The position numbers and the translations under genes are program-made. The notes under the pieces were generated by a model. The model saw nothing but the letters and a program-made list of their open reading frames with translations. It did not search any database and was not told where the DNA came from. A stretch of 64,000 nucleotides of DNA from Vibrio europaeus (GTDB taxonomy: Bacteria; Pseudomonadota; Gammaproteobacteria; Enterobacterales; Vibrionaceae), in the NCBI RefSeq assembly GCF_001695575.1, contig NZ_LUAX01000004.1:62001-126000 (forward strand), read 5' to 3'. Shown here one piece after another: positions 38,415 through 47,492 of this stretch. Each line of letters starts with the position of its first letter. Position 1 is the first letter of the stretch.

Positions 38415-39469
38415 AAGTTGGAATTGTAGGTTGTGGGCGGATGGGAGCTTTACGCTCCAATAGATTACAAGGAGTTTTACCTCCTGGCTGGCTTCCTGTG
38501 TCTCATATGGAGTCTGTTATCGAATCCCCACAGGCTAACGTAATAGGTGTTGCAGATGTAAGTCAATCATCTTTAAATTATGTAAAAAATGAATACGGCG
38601 TTGAGAAGATATACACCGACTATTCCGATTTACTAAAGAATGATATTGACATACTTACATGTGCAACTCGCACTCCAACTAAAGCAGATATACTGATACA
38701 AGCCATTGAAGCTGGTGTTAAAGGTATTTATGTCGAGAAGCCGTTGTGTAATAGTTTAAAAGAATGCAACAGGATTCTGTTTGCAGCCCAAAAAAACAAC
38801 GTTCTCCTTTCATACGGCGTTAATCGTAGGTTTCATGCTACTTATCTGAAAGCTAAAGAAATCGCACAATCGAGAGAGTTAGGTGAATTAGTTGAAGTAC
38901 GAGCAGATTTTGGCTTTTCACCTCTAATGTGGACTCATCCACATACTTTTGATCTACTTAATTTTTTTGGAGGCAAACCTACAGCTTTGAAGGCGATACT
39001 TCAAATTGAAGGTGATGTGATCAATTACGAAGAAAAAGTCGTAGATGCTGACCCTAAAATAGTTAGCGTAGAAATTGAATATGAAAATGGTGTGCTCGGT
39101 AAAATCAGCAAGTGTGGCGGAAACATAGTTACATTAATGTTTGAGTACGGTGTTATTATTGTTCATGGTGATGGCGCAAGTTTACAAATTATGCGTCGCC
39201 CTAGTAAAAGCTCTGAGTATTTTACCGACCAGACCTTTGTTAATCCGATGGGGGAACGAGGGGCAACTGTGACGGCAATTGATGATTTGGTAAATGCTTT
39301 AACAGAGAACAAATGTTTGAACTACATATCCGATGTTGATATTCATAATAATATGTTATTGATATTAGGGTGTGTTTGGTCTCAACTAAATAACTCTTCT
39401 AAAATAGAGCTCAAAGATATCCCAGAAGAGTTAGTTCTGACAGGGCGTAGTGGTGAATACTTTGCTTAG
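38405..39469 (+). CDS. Gfo/Idh/MocA family oxidoreductase
   Basis: 354 aa. Rossmann domain VGIVGCGRMGALRS, then the signature VEKPLCNS and NRRFHATYLKAKE; the C-terminal domain has THPHTFDLLNFFGG at the place of the catalytic histidines. It is clearly different from the WbpB-like enzyme at 22869. It overlaps the upstream MDR gene, so the two products probably act together, for example as an oxidation and reduction pair in sugar epimerisation or deoxygenation. That role is inference. It overlaps the following glycosyltransferase by 20 nt. Confidence 0.75.
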   Translation: MALKVGIVGCGRMGALRSNRLQGVLPPGWLPVSHMESVIESPQANVIGVADVSQSSLNYVKNEYGVEKIYTDYSDLLKNDIDILTCATRTPTKADILIQAIEAGVKGIYVEKPLCNSLKECNRILFAAQKNNVLLSYGVNRRFHATYLKAKEIAQSRELGELVEVRADFGFSPLMWTHPHTFDLLNFFGGKPTALKAILQIEGDVINYEEKVVDADPKIVSVEIEYENGVLGKISKCGGNIVTLMFEYGVIIVHGDGASLQIMRRPSKSSEYFTDQTFVNPMGERGATVTAIDDLVNALTENKCLNYISDVDIHNNMLLILGCVWSQLNNSSKIELKDIPEELVLTGRSGEYFA

Positions 39470-40730
39470 TTCACTTAAAAATAGGATTCAGCAAATTTTT
39501 GTATTTTTACTGAGGCTAGATACATTAGCTGTTTTGCTAAAGAAAAATCAAAAAGATAAATATTGTATTTTACTTAGTTGTCATGATGTAGATAGAGCTT
39601 TAATTCAGGATCAAGTTTATCACTCCCCTCTGTTTATGGGGCTGAAAGTGGCTTTAAAGGAGAAGGATATTTCCTATTATGAGCTCAGTAGCCCTCTTGG
39701 TGTGTTAAGAAAAAACCAACTAGCTAAAGGGTGCTTATCTTTTAATTACCTCATACTTCTAATAAAAGTATATGCGTTGATACTTTCGAAATTTAATAAA
39801 AAGACTTCATTAGATATTAGAGTGGAGTTAGAAGGCTTTATATATGAACGTATACTTAAAAACTTAAATATCGATATTGTTTTTGCTATAGACCCACCAC
39901 ATGGTTTATGTGGTGCGTCCAGAAAACTCGGGGTTAAAGTGGTTGAGTTAATGCATGGCAACAATTACTCGATTACAGATGAGGTCTTTAGAGAAAAGTT
40001 TAATCGAATCGAAAAAACTCTACCTACAGATATTGTCGCTTTTGATGATTGTACAGCCGATACATTGAAAGTATTAACAGCCGATAAACGCATTAAAACA
40101 CACAACTCTATAAACCCATGGCACAATTATTGTGAAGAAATTGTGTCCATTAACTACCATAGTGTGAGGAGTGATTTTGAGAAGAGAGTTCTTGTTTCGC
40201 TACAATGGGGCTATGATGGTGAGCGGGAGCCTTTGAGTAATATTTTAGATAATGGCGTAATTCATGATTCTTTGTTGTCTTTGATTGAGAACAACATTGA
40301 TTGGATGTTTTTTATTAGATTGCATCCAATCCAAATGATACGTCCTTGGTATAAGAGACACCGGCAGTTGATACAGCAGCTTAGTGATACTTATGAAAAT
40401 GTAGAGTTTGAATATGCTTCCTCTTCTCCTCTAAGTATTATGTTAAAAAAAGTAGATCTTCATATCACGATGTCTAGTTGTTGTACAGGTGAGGCCGCAG
40501 AGCTCGGTGTACCAACTTTGCTTCTTTGTCCTACTTTGAAAGAAGGGGAGGGCAACTATGGTCTTTTCCGAGAGCTAAAATCAGACAACAGCCAATTAAT
40601 AGAGTATGGCGAGTTACAGTATGATTTTATCGAAAAATGGGTAAGTGAAACTGATAGATTGAGTTACCAACACCATACATTTACCCAGAAAAAACTAGAC
40701 TCATTCTATTTAGGTATGTGTGAATTATGA
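39450..40730 (+). CDS. Putative glycosyltransferase of GT-B type (unassigned)
   Basis: 426 aa from GTG 39450 (GTG 39453 is equivalent). No membrane helix or signal peptide stands out beyond a short hydrophobic patch near the N-terminus. GT-B-like signs are in the C-terminal half: MFFIRLHPIQMIRPW, ITMSSCCTGEAAELGVPTLL and the acidic TLKEGEGNYGLF. This resembles the donor-binding halves of sialyl-, polysialyl- or Kdo-type transferases that use CMP-sugars, which would fit transfer of CMP-pseudaminic acid. The family is not firmly recognised; role is inferred from context. Confidence 0.55.
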   Translation: MVNTLLSSLKNRIQQIFVFLLRLDTLAVLLKKNQKDKYCILLSCHDVDRALIQDQVYHSPLFMGLKVALKEKDISYYELSSPLGVLRKNQLAKGCLSFNYLILLIKVYALILSKFNKKTSLDIRVELEGFIYERILKNLNIDIVFAIDPPHGLCGASRKLGVKVVELMHGNNYSITDEVFREKFNRIEKTLPTDIVAFDDCTADTLKVLTADKRIKTHNSINPWHNYCEEIVSINYHSVRSDFEKRVLVSLQWGYDGEREPLSNILDNGVIHDSLLSLIENNIDWMFFIRLHPIQMIRPWYKRHRQLIQQLSDTYENVEFEYASSSPLSIMLKKVDLHITMSSCCTGEAAELGVPTLLLCPTLKEGEGNYGLFRELKSDNSQLIEYGELQYDFIEKWVSETDRLSYQHHTFTQKKLDSFYLGMCEL

Positions 40731-41782
40731 GTAAGTATTTAGTTATTGCCTCTCCATCGATTGGTGGAGCAGAACGTAGGTTTTTTGATATTTTCAAAAG
40801 TATGATCAAAAATAAAGAAGATATTTACCTTGTTGCACCAAGTCTACTGCTACAAAAACTAGACAATAACTATAAGTTAAATGAGAAAATCATTAGCATT
40901 GAACTAACTCGATGGTCTTATGTTTTGTTCTGTTTTAAATTTTACCTCGGTGTCGTGTGTAAATCATCGAAGGGCGATACCTTTCACTATCCACTTAACC
41001 CGCCGTTTTTTTTACACTACTTTCCAGTTAGGAAGTATTCAATATCATATTGTTACTGCTATGCAAAACCAAAGATATCTCTTAAATCTATAGGACTTAG
41101 CTTGCAGAGAATAGCAGGGGTATTTGCTAGTAGAGTCGATGTCCTAAGTCCTGCAGTTTATGATGAAATAAAAACAAGTGACAAAAAATTTTCGCTTACT
41201 CCTGGTGGGTCATTTGTGGATGCAACTGATTTTAATACCAATGGCAAGAAAAATGATGTTGCAATCATTTCTCGGCTTGAGCATGGAAAAGGCATTGATA
41301 CCTACATAAGAATCGTTGGAATGCTGAAGAGTGCTGAGCTCGACTTGGAGCTACCTCTCCCAAAGTTCCGAATTTACGGCGAGGGATCAATGAAATCATG
41401 GGTAGAGAAGGAAGTCAGCCATTTATCGAATAAAGGAGTTGAGATTACGTACCATGGATTTGCTACTCCTCAGCAGATTCTGTCAGAGTCAGGCGTAGTC
41501 TTTTCGTTGCAAACTACAACCAACTACCCGTCAAGAGTGGTAGTTGAGTCACTACTCTCTGGAAGTCAAGTTATTGTTTTGAACTCCGGAGATACTCAAG
41601 AGTTTGGTCAAACTGTAGGTCTTCATTATCTGAACGAAGACTTAAGTAATTTAGTCGAAGTATTTAATGCAGTTTCTATTGAAAAAATGTTACCAGGATT
41701 AAAAAAAGACATATCTGAACTGGCTAAAGCAAAGTTCTATTCACCTTCATATCTTGAGTACTATAAACGAGTGATGGCATGA
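40727..41782 (+). CDS. GT4 family glycosyltransferase
   Basis: 351 aa. N-terminal SPSIGGAERRFFDIFKSM is the acceptor-side loop of GT4; the C-terminal half shows VAIISRLEHGKGIDTYIRIV, YGEGSMKSW and the donor-side TTTNYPSRVVVESLLSG (E-x7-E region). It starts with an ATGA overlap on the previous gene and ends with ATGA into the Wzy candidate. It adds one sugar of the repeat unit; which one is unknown. Confidence 0.83.
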   Translation: MSKYLVIASPSIGGAERRFFDIFKSMIKNKEDIYLVAPSLLLQKLDNNYKLNEKIISIELTRWSYVLFCFKFYLGVVCKSSKGDTFHYPLNPPFFLHYFPVRKYSISYCYCYAKPKISLKSIGLSLQRIAGVFASRVDVLSPAVYDEIKTSDKKFSLTPGGSFVDATDFNTNGKKNDVAIISRLEHGKGIDTYIRIVGMLKSAELDLELPLPKFRIYGEGSMKSWVEKEVSHLSNKGVEITYHGFATPQQILSESGVVFSLQTTTNYPSRVVVESLLSGSQVIVLNSGDTQEFGQTVGLHYLNEDLSNLVEVFNAVSIEKMLPGLKKDISELAKAKFYSPSYLEYYKRVMA

Positions 41783-42840
41783 TAGTTCGTGTAAAATCCA
41801 ATGAAATTTCTTTATTTATATTTTACTTAGTTGCTTTATTGGCTGTTTTTCTTTTGGAAGGTCGTATACAAACTTGGCATCAAAATGATTTCTCCTATTG
41901 GTTCTCTAGTGATGGTAGCGAGTATTATAGGCTCTATGAAAAATTCTCTAATTCTGAACTGAGCCTATTGGAGTTACTACGCTTAATAACTGTCGGTATG
42001 CCTATTGCTTTACTTATGTTATTTGACGGAAACGTGGCTCCAGTCATTGTCTTTGCTAATACTATTTTCTTTATTTCATTAGCCATATATGGCAGAAAGT
42101 TAAATTTAAAGACTAGCTCTACATTTTTAATTATTATAATGATGCCGACCTTGTTTTTTGGTTTTATTGCTATTAACAAAGAGATATTTTTAATTTCTGG
42201 TACATTGTTGTTTCTATCGTATTATGTTAGCGGGAGTAAACGACTGTTAGTTTTATCTGTGTTAGTTATGTTGATGTCCCGGTCATATATGCTGGCTTTT
42301 TACATATATGTAATGGCAGTTTTTCCAAGGAACTTAACTTATATTAGCTATAAACGTCTAATGCTATCAATGATTGCGATCAGTATGGTTTGCCCTTTGA
42401 TCCTATCCTCTGGGGAGTTTGGTACAGCAGAAGATCTTCTGGCAGGTTCGGGTACATTAGCTCAGTTTTTTGGCAGCGGTATACGTAAAGGGCTTTATTT
42501 CTTACTTTATCTTCCTAAATACTTATTCTTAATTGTCATGAGAATGTGGAGCGCCTATATGGAAGGCTTGTTTGGTGCCTATCAGGCAAACCTAAGAGAC
42601 TTCCTCCTATCGTTATATAGCATAGCTCTTATTTGTTGGGCGTTTATCTCTATTCATCGCTATAAAAGTTACGAGTTCAGGTTCTTGATTATGGGGGTTT
42701 TTAGTCCTTTCCCACTAATGTTTTCTGATATTGTTCATTGGCGTTACTACATTTTTTGCCTGCCATTTTTTATGACCTATATCGTTCTAAGGGGTAGGGG
42801 GGCCAAAATGAATATAAATGGTATTATGTTATCTAAGTAG
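41779..42840 (+). CDS. wzy: O-antigen polymerase candidate
   Basis: 353-aa polytopic protein with about 9-11 hydrophobic segments and a loop of about 55 residues containing SYWFSSDGSEYYRLYEKFSN near the N-terminus, and another with GSGTLAQFFGSGIRK in the middle. Wzy proteins share topology rather than sequence, so this is called from topology and from being the only unassigned multi-spanning protein among wzx, glycosyltransferase and sugar genes. It would link repeat units on the periplasmic side. Confidence 0.7.
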   Translation: MIVRVKSNEISLFIFYLVALLAVFLLEGRIQTWHQNDFSYWFSSDGSEYYRLYEKFSNSELSLLELLRLITVGMPIALLMLFDGNVAPVIVFANTIFFISLAIYGRKLNLKTSSTFLIIIMMPTLFFGFIAINKEIFLISGTLLFLSYYVSGSKRLLVLSVLVMLMSRSYMLAFYIYVMAVFPRNLTYISYKRLMLSMIAISMVCPLILSSGEFGTAEDLLAGSGTLAQFFGSGIRKGLYFLLYLPKYLFLIVMRMWSAYMEGLFGAYQANLRDFLLSLYSIALICWAFISIHRYKSYEFRFLIMGVFSPFPLMFSDIVHWRYYIFCLPFFMTYIVLRGRGAKMNINGIMLSK

Positions 42841-42853
42841 CCTGGGAGTTCGA

Positions 42854-42879
42854 TTGAATTTTGTTAATTGTGTTAGAAT
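42854..42879 (+). promoter_or_regulatory. Candidate internal promoter before the second amidotransferase set
   Basis: In the 93-bp gap after the Wzy candidate, TGT directly precedes TAGAAT (42874-42879), an extended -10. A TTGAAT (42854-42859) lies 14 bp upstream, too short for an ideal -35. The gap also holds AAGGGCTGCGCCAACCGG, which has no hairpin of note. It would drive hisH-hisF-wbpG separately from the long transcript. Confidence 0.35.
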
Positions 42880-42933
42880 GCGTGATCTTAAGGGCTGCGC
42901 CAACCGGTAATAAAAAGAAGAGGTAATACGGGT

Positions 42934-43539
42934 TTGATTAGCATTATAAACTATGGAATGGGTAACATTGGTTCAGTTGCGAACATGATCAAGAAAGTTG
43001 GCGGCGAGTGTGAGATAATCACGACCCCAGAAGAAGTGGTTGCAGCAAGTAAGTTGCTCTTACCGGGGGTTGGTTCATTTGATGCAGGAATGGCAGCATT
43101 GAGAGCTAGTGGGTTAGAAGACGCTATCAAAGATAGTGTTGCTAAGAACACACCATTACTCGGAATTTGCCTAGGTATGCAGTTGCTTTTGGATAAAAGT
43201 GAAGAAGGTGTATCTACTGGCTTAGGGCTTGTTTCAGGAAGTGCAAAAAAATTTGATACAACAGAGTACGACATTAAAGTTCCTCATATGGGGTGGAATA
43301 CTGTAAGTGTTGTAAAAAAGAGTGCTTTGTTCGATGAAAATGATACAGGTGATCGGTTTTATTTTGTCCACTCCTACTTTGTTGAATGTGATGACAAAAG
43401 CGATATCGCTACTTTATCTATCCACGGTGATCAGTTTGTCTCTTCATTTGAAAAGCAAAACATTTTTGGTTCTCAGTTCCACCCAGAAAAAAGTCATAAG
43501 TTTGGGATGAAGTTAATGAAACGTTTTTTGGAGCTTTAA
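42934..43539 (+). CDS. hisH2: HisH-like glutamine amidotransferase subunit, second copy
   Basis: 201 aa. Starts from TTG 42934 with AGAAGAGGT about 10 nt upstream; this start gives the HisH N-terminus (M)ISIINYGMGNIGSV. Triad complete: Cys79 in LLGICLGMQ, His183/Glu185 in QFHPEKS. It is closer to true HisH than the copy at 34820, with LLPGVGSFDAGM and PHMGWNTV. It supplies ammonia to the WbpG copy at 44304. Zero bases separate its stop from the next ATG. Confidence 0.88.
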   Translation: MISIINYGMGNIGSVANMIKKVGGECEIITTPEEVVAASKLLLPGVGSFDAGMAALRASGLEDAIKDSVAKNTPLLGICLGMQLLLDKSEEGVSTGLGLVSGSAKKFDTTEYDIKVPHMGWNTVSVVKKSALFDENDTGDRFYFVHSYFVECDDKSDIATLSIHGDQFVSSFEKQNIFGSQFHPEKSHKFGMKLMKRFLEL

Positions 43540-44307
43540 ATGCTAAAACAGCGAGTGATTCCATGCTTACTGCTTAAGGGTGAAGGGCTAGTTAAAACAA
43601 AAAAGTTTAAAAAGCCTAAGTATGTTGGAGATCCTATTAATGCGGTTCGCATATTCAATGATAAAGAAGTTGATGAACTTATTATCCTAGATATAGATGC
43701 TTCTCGTCTAGGTGAAGGACCAAATTTCGAGCTAATCGAAAGTGTAGCCAGCGAATGTTTTATGCCATTGTGTTATGGCGGCGGCGTTCGAACACTTGAA
43801 GATGCCGAAAAGTTATTTCGAATTGGTATTGAAAAAGTATGCATCCAAACTTCTGCTATTTCAGAACTTTCACTGGTAACTGACATTGCAAACAAGTTTG
43901 GATCTCAAAGTGTAGTTGTGTCAGTGGATATTAAGTCTACGTTATTTGGTAGGAATAAGTTGTACGTCGCTTCTACAGGGAAGACACTACCTCAGAAATG
44001 GGAAGATAGAGTCAAAGAAATCCAATTAGCAGGGGCTGGAGAGGTAGTATTAAACTATGTGAACAATGACGGCCTACGTTGTGGGATGAATTTACCGTTA
44101 ATAGAAAGAGCTTCATCAATCCTTGATATTCCAGTAATTGCACTTGGTGGTGTGGGCTCTCTTAGTGATATCAGTGATGCAGTAAAACACGGTGCGTCAG
44201 CCGTTGCTGCAGGTGCTTTTTTTGTGTTTCAAGCGCCGCATGATGCGGTTTTGATTACCTATCCTAAATACAAAGACTTAGAAGAATTATTAGAAGGCAT
44301 CAAATGA
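43540..44307 (+). CDS. hisF2: HisF-like subunit, second copy (amidation-associated)
   Basis: 255 aa, HisF barrel. RVIPCLLLKGEGLVKT aligns with the HisF opening but has Leu where HisF has catalytic Asp11; VVVSVDIKST keeps the second acid (Asp130 position). LCYGGGVRTLEDAEKLF and VIALGGVGSLSDI phosphate-binding loops are intact. This is the HisF2/WbuZ type found with WbpG, acting as ammonia conduit and allosteric partner, not in histidine synthesis. Overlaps the wbpG copy by 4 nt. Confidence 0.88.
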   Translation: MLKQRVIPCLLLKGEGLVKTKKFKKPKYVGDPINAVRIFNDKEVDELIILDIDASRLGEGPNFELIESVASECFMPLCYGGGVRTLEDAEKLFRIGIEKVCIQTSAISELSLVTDIANKFGSQSVVVSVDIKSTLFGRNKLYVASTGKTLPQKWEDRVKEIQLAGAGEVVLNYVNNDGLRCGMNLPLIERASSILDIPVIALGGVGSLSDISDAVKHGASAVAAGAFFVFQAPHDAVLITYPKYKDLEELLEGIK

Positions 44308-45425
44308 AAGGTGAAATAACTGTATGTAGTAGGTGTGTACTCGATACTACGGTTCAAGATATTGTATTCGATGAGCAAGGAGTGTGTAACTACTGTCACG
44401 ATTATGATGAGCGCATTGCACATATTACTTACAAAAGCCCAGAGCAGCGAAAATCTGACTGTGAGCAGTTAATTGAGAAGATTAAGCGAGATGGGAAAAA
44501 TCAACAGTACGATTGTATCGTAGGGGTTTCTGGTGGAGTAGATAGCTCGTGGTCTCTTATCCAAGCTAAGAAGTTGGGTTTACGTCCGTTAGCAGTACAC
44601 ATGGATAATGGTTGGAACTCCGAGCTAGCCCAGAACAATATTGAGAATTTGATTAGTAATTTAGATGTTGATTTGTATACTCATGTCATAGACTGGTCAG
44701 AGTACAAAGGTCTAATGCAGGCTTTTTTTGATGCTGATGTGATCGACGTTGAGTTGCTCTATGACAATGCGATGTTGGCGGTTAATTATCAGCTTGCCAA
44801 AAAGCACGGTGTGAAGTGGATTCTCTCTGGATGCAACATGTCTACGGAGGGTGTAAGGGTTCCTACAGGATGGAATTGGCTGAAAAAAGACAAGCGTAAT
44901 ATAAAAGCGATTGCGAAGACAAAAAATATTAAATTGCAATCCTTCCCATCGATTGGGACACTTGGCTTTATTTACTCAGAGTTTGTTAAAAAGATTAAGT
45001 GGGTTCCATTTCTCGACTATTTTGAATTCGACAAAGAGTCGGCTCTCAATATGTTGGAAAAAGAGTTTGGATATAAACGGTATCCGTATAAACACTATGA
45101 GTCAGTATTCACAAGGTTCTATCAAGGACATTTGTTGCCTGAGAAGTTCGATGTTGATAAACGAAAGCTCCATTTCTCATCTCTAATCTTATCCAATCAA
45201 ATGACTAGGGGAGAAGCGTTAGAAAAGTTGAAAGAAATCCCTTATCCGTCTCAGAAAGAGTTAGATGAAGATATTAGTTACTTCCTTAAAAAGATGAGTT
45301 GGACAAAAGAGCAGCTTATCGAATATATATCTAGGCCAGAGGTTAAACATGATGCTTTTCCTTCAGAAAATAATTTCTGGGAATACTGTCGTAAAGTATA
45401 CTTTAAATTATTTCTAAAAAAATAA
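44304..45425 (+). CDS. wbpG: N-acetyl sugar amidotransferase, WbpG family, canonical copy
   Basis: 373 aa. Zinc-type cysteines 8, 11, 28, 31 (CSRC and CNYC) precede the PP-loop SGGVDSS at 76-82, which is intact. Later segments: LSGCNMSTEGVRVPTGWNW and YHDIIQ-like tail absent; ends FWEYCRKVYFKLF. Probably converts the 3-acetamido group of GlcNAc3NAcA to acetamidino, like WbpG-HisH-HisF in Pseudomonas aeruginosa O5 acts on the mannuronic form. The sugar is inferred from the wbpB/D/E genes in the operon. Confidence 0.87.
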   Translation: MKGEITVCSRCVLDTTVQDIVFDEQGVCNYCHDYDERIAHITYKSPEQRKSDCEQLIEKIKRDGKNQQYDCIVGVSGGVDSSWSLIQAKKLGLRPLAVHMDNGWNSELAQNNIENLISNLDVDLYTHVIDWSEYKGLMQAFFDADVIDVELLYDNAMLAVNYQLAKKHGVKWILSGCNMSTEGVRVPTGWNWLKKDKRNIKAIAKTKNIKLQSFPSIGTLGFIYSEFVKKIKWVPFLDYFEFDKESALNMLEKEFGYKRYPYKHYESVFTRFYQGHLLPEKFDVDKRKLHFSSLILSNQMTRGEALEKLKEIPYPSQKELDEDISYFLKKMSWTKEQLIEYISRPEVKHDAFPSENNFWEYCRKVYFKLFLKK

Positions 45426-45587
45426 ATTTAACGCTGTTAGTGACTATGACTAGTATGTAAGTAATATTATTAATTGTGTATTAATGCTTCCATACGAGTT
45501 GACTACATTAATTATATTTAAGTGAGTTATTATTACGCTCGGTCTGTCATGGTATGAATTAATAGACGAGTGGATTAGCGAAATTAG

Positions 45588-47477
45588 GTGCAGATTTTGG
45601 GGATAGGGAAATATAATCCAGATATAGATGCTTTGAGAGCACTATCTGTGATGTTAGTTTTTTTGTTTCATTTGGATGGAGTTATTCCAGGAGGATATGT
45701 CGGTGTTGACGTATTCTTCGTGATCTCTGGATTTTTAATTACTAAAATTTTAGTAGGAGAGAGTGCTAGCGGGAACGGAATTGATGGCGTTAAGTTTGTT
45801 AAGTCTAGAATTAGACGGTTATTCCCTGCGCAACTAGGGTTATATTTTCTAGTCGTCTTTACTAGCTGGGTTTTAGTCGATCCTAAAACGTATATAGATA
45901 TTTCTAATTCAGTAGTTTGGTCGACTTTATCCCTATCGAATGTGTATTATTTGATGAGTTCAGGATATTTTGATGAATCATCAATAAATAATCCTCTGTT
46001 GCACACGTGGTCTCTGAGCCTTGAACAACAATTTTACATTGCCATTTTTTTGGTGGTGTTTTTATTGAGTAAAACTAAGTACTTGCCCCACTTTTTGTTA
46101 GTAAGTTTTACAGCATCTCTCGCCATTTCTACTTATGTCAGTGCAGGCAACAAAGATGCAGCTTATTATCTTCTCTTCTCACGTTGGTATGAATTTTTAG
46201 TTGGGTCGTTTGTGTATTACATCTCACTTAGAGGACTGACAGTATTTCGTAACTGGGTTATAGGACTCTTAGGTCTTGCGCTAATTGTGTTAAGTGCATT
46301 TACCTTTGATAGTGAAATGGTCTTTCCTGGATATTTTGCCCTTATTCCGACGATTGGAGCCGCTCTTCTCATGCTCCATTTTTTGGGCAATACAAATGAC
46401 TACTTTGGCCGCGAAAGTTGGTTGGTTAAGGTTGGCAGGGGATCCTATTCAATCTATTTGGTTCACTGGCCGGTAATTGTCTTCTATCGATACTATGTAT
46501 TTAGAGAGCTAAATTATGTAGATATGTTCGTGATAGCTTTGATTACTTTTGCTATTTCATACTTGTTGTATAGCTTCGTAGAGAAAAGGTTTCGATATTC
46601 AAGAGAGCGCAACTCAACCATTTGGATCTCTTTAGCCGTGATGATTTCGGCTGTAAGTTTTGTCATTTATACTGATGGACGCGCCTCACGAACGTTTGAG
46701 GAGCGTGCTATGGATTCTGCAGAGTTCCACCAAAATGCTTATGGTGGAAACGGTAGTGCTCAAGGAACATATGAGATTGGCAAAGAAAATGGTGATGTGT
46801 CCTATGCACTTCTTGGAGATAGTTATTCTCGTCAATACATACATGCTATAGAGCAGAATATACAAGGCAAGGCGATAGTTTCTTTAGCTGATGGATGCTT
46901 TTTCTCAGATTCATATACCTCTTTTGTCTCCGGAAAACCAAGGCAGGCTTGTTTCGACCGATTGAATGACTTACAAGAAAGATTAAAGGAGACACCCGAT
47001 ATACCCGTTTTTATAGGTATAAACTGGGGAGGATACTCTACATTAGTGGTTGATGAAAATGGCAACAGAAAGAGCTTTGAAGATGGTAGTTACAATGACT
47101 TTATATTAGATAGTATTTTGAAACTCCAATCTGTATTAGATAGAGATATATACGTATTGGGCGCACCGCCAGGTTTAATTTCTGGAGATCAAAGCTTACG
47201 TAATTGCGTAGAGCGACCTAGTATAATGTCACATGCTTGTAAGGATAGGCTTTCGTCTGATATATCTGTTTCTAATTCTCGTAATCTGATGCTACGCGTC
47301 GAGGGGATGGTTAGCAATCACGATCGGATGACATTTGTAGATATGACTAAGCCTTTTTGTGTCGATGGAACATGCGAGCCGCTAAATGGTGGAGAGTACA
47401 TTTACTCGGATGCACACCACCTTTCAAAGGCTGGCGCGAAAATCGCTATTTCATATTACAAAGAACTATTTGAATAG
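45588..47477 (+). CDS. OafA-type O-acyltransferase with C-terminal SGNH domain
   Basis: 629 aa from GTG 45588; a TTG at 45597 with AGG 8 nt upstream is a good alternative. Residues about 10-360 are a ten-helix acyltransferase-3 domain: DIDALRALSVMLVFLFHLDG with the catalytic His28, RSRIRRLFPA-like SRIRRLFPA, and YSIYLVHWP. Residues 400-629 are a periplasmic SGNH/GDSL domain: ALLGDSYSRQY at 408-418 and SDAHHLSKAG near the end. This full form O-acetylates surface glycans. It would decorate this O-unit. The 160-bp AT-rich gap before it shows no clear promoter. Confidence 0.85.
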   Translation: MQILGIGKYNPDIDALRALSVMLVFLFHLDGVIPGGYVGVDVFFVISGFLITKILVGESASGNGIDGVKFVKSRIRRLFPAQLGLYFLVVFTSWVLVDPKTYIDISNSVVWSTLSLSNVYYLMSSGYFDESSINNPLLHTWSLSLEQQFYIAIFLVVFLLSKTKYLPHFLLVSFTASLAISTYVSAGNKDAAYYLLFSRWYEFLVGSFVYYISLRGLTVFRNWVIGLLGLALIVLSAFTFDSEMVFPGYFALIPTIGAALLMLHFLGNTNDYFGRESWLVKVGRGSYSIYLVHWPVIVFYRYYVFRELNYVDMFVIALITFAISYLLYSFVEKRFRYSRERNSTIWISLAVMISAVSFVIYTDGRASRTFEERAMDSAEFHQNAYGGNGSAQGTYEIGKENGDVSYALLGDSYSRQYIHAIEQNIQGKAIVSLADGCFFSDSYTSFVSGKPRQACFDRLNDLQERLKETPDIPVFIGINWGGYSTLVVDENGNRKSFEDGSYNDFILDSILKLQSVLDRDIYVLGAPPGLISGDQSLRNCVERPSIMSHACKDRLSSDISVSNSRNLMLRVEGMVSNHDRMTFVDMTKPFCVDGTCEPLNGGEYIYSDAHHLSKAGAKIAISYYKELFE

Positions 47478-47492
47478 GTCTTTAGATGTAGA

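Noticed and set aside
34820..44307. hisH and hisF genes as part of histidine biosynthesis
   Set aside because: No other his genes are nearby, both HisF-like proteins lack at least one catalytic Asp, and each pair sits with a PP-loop amidotransferase.
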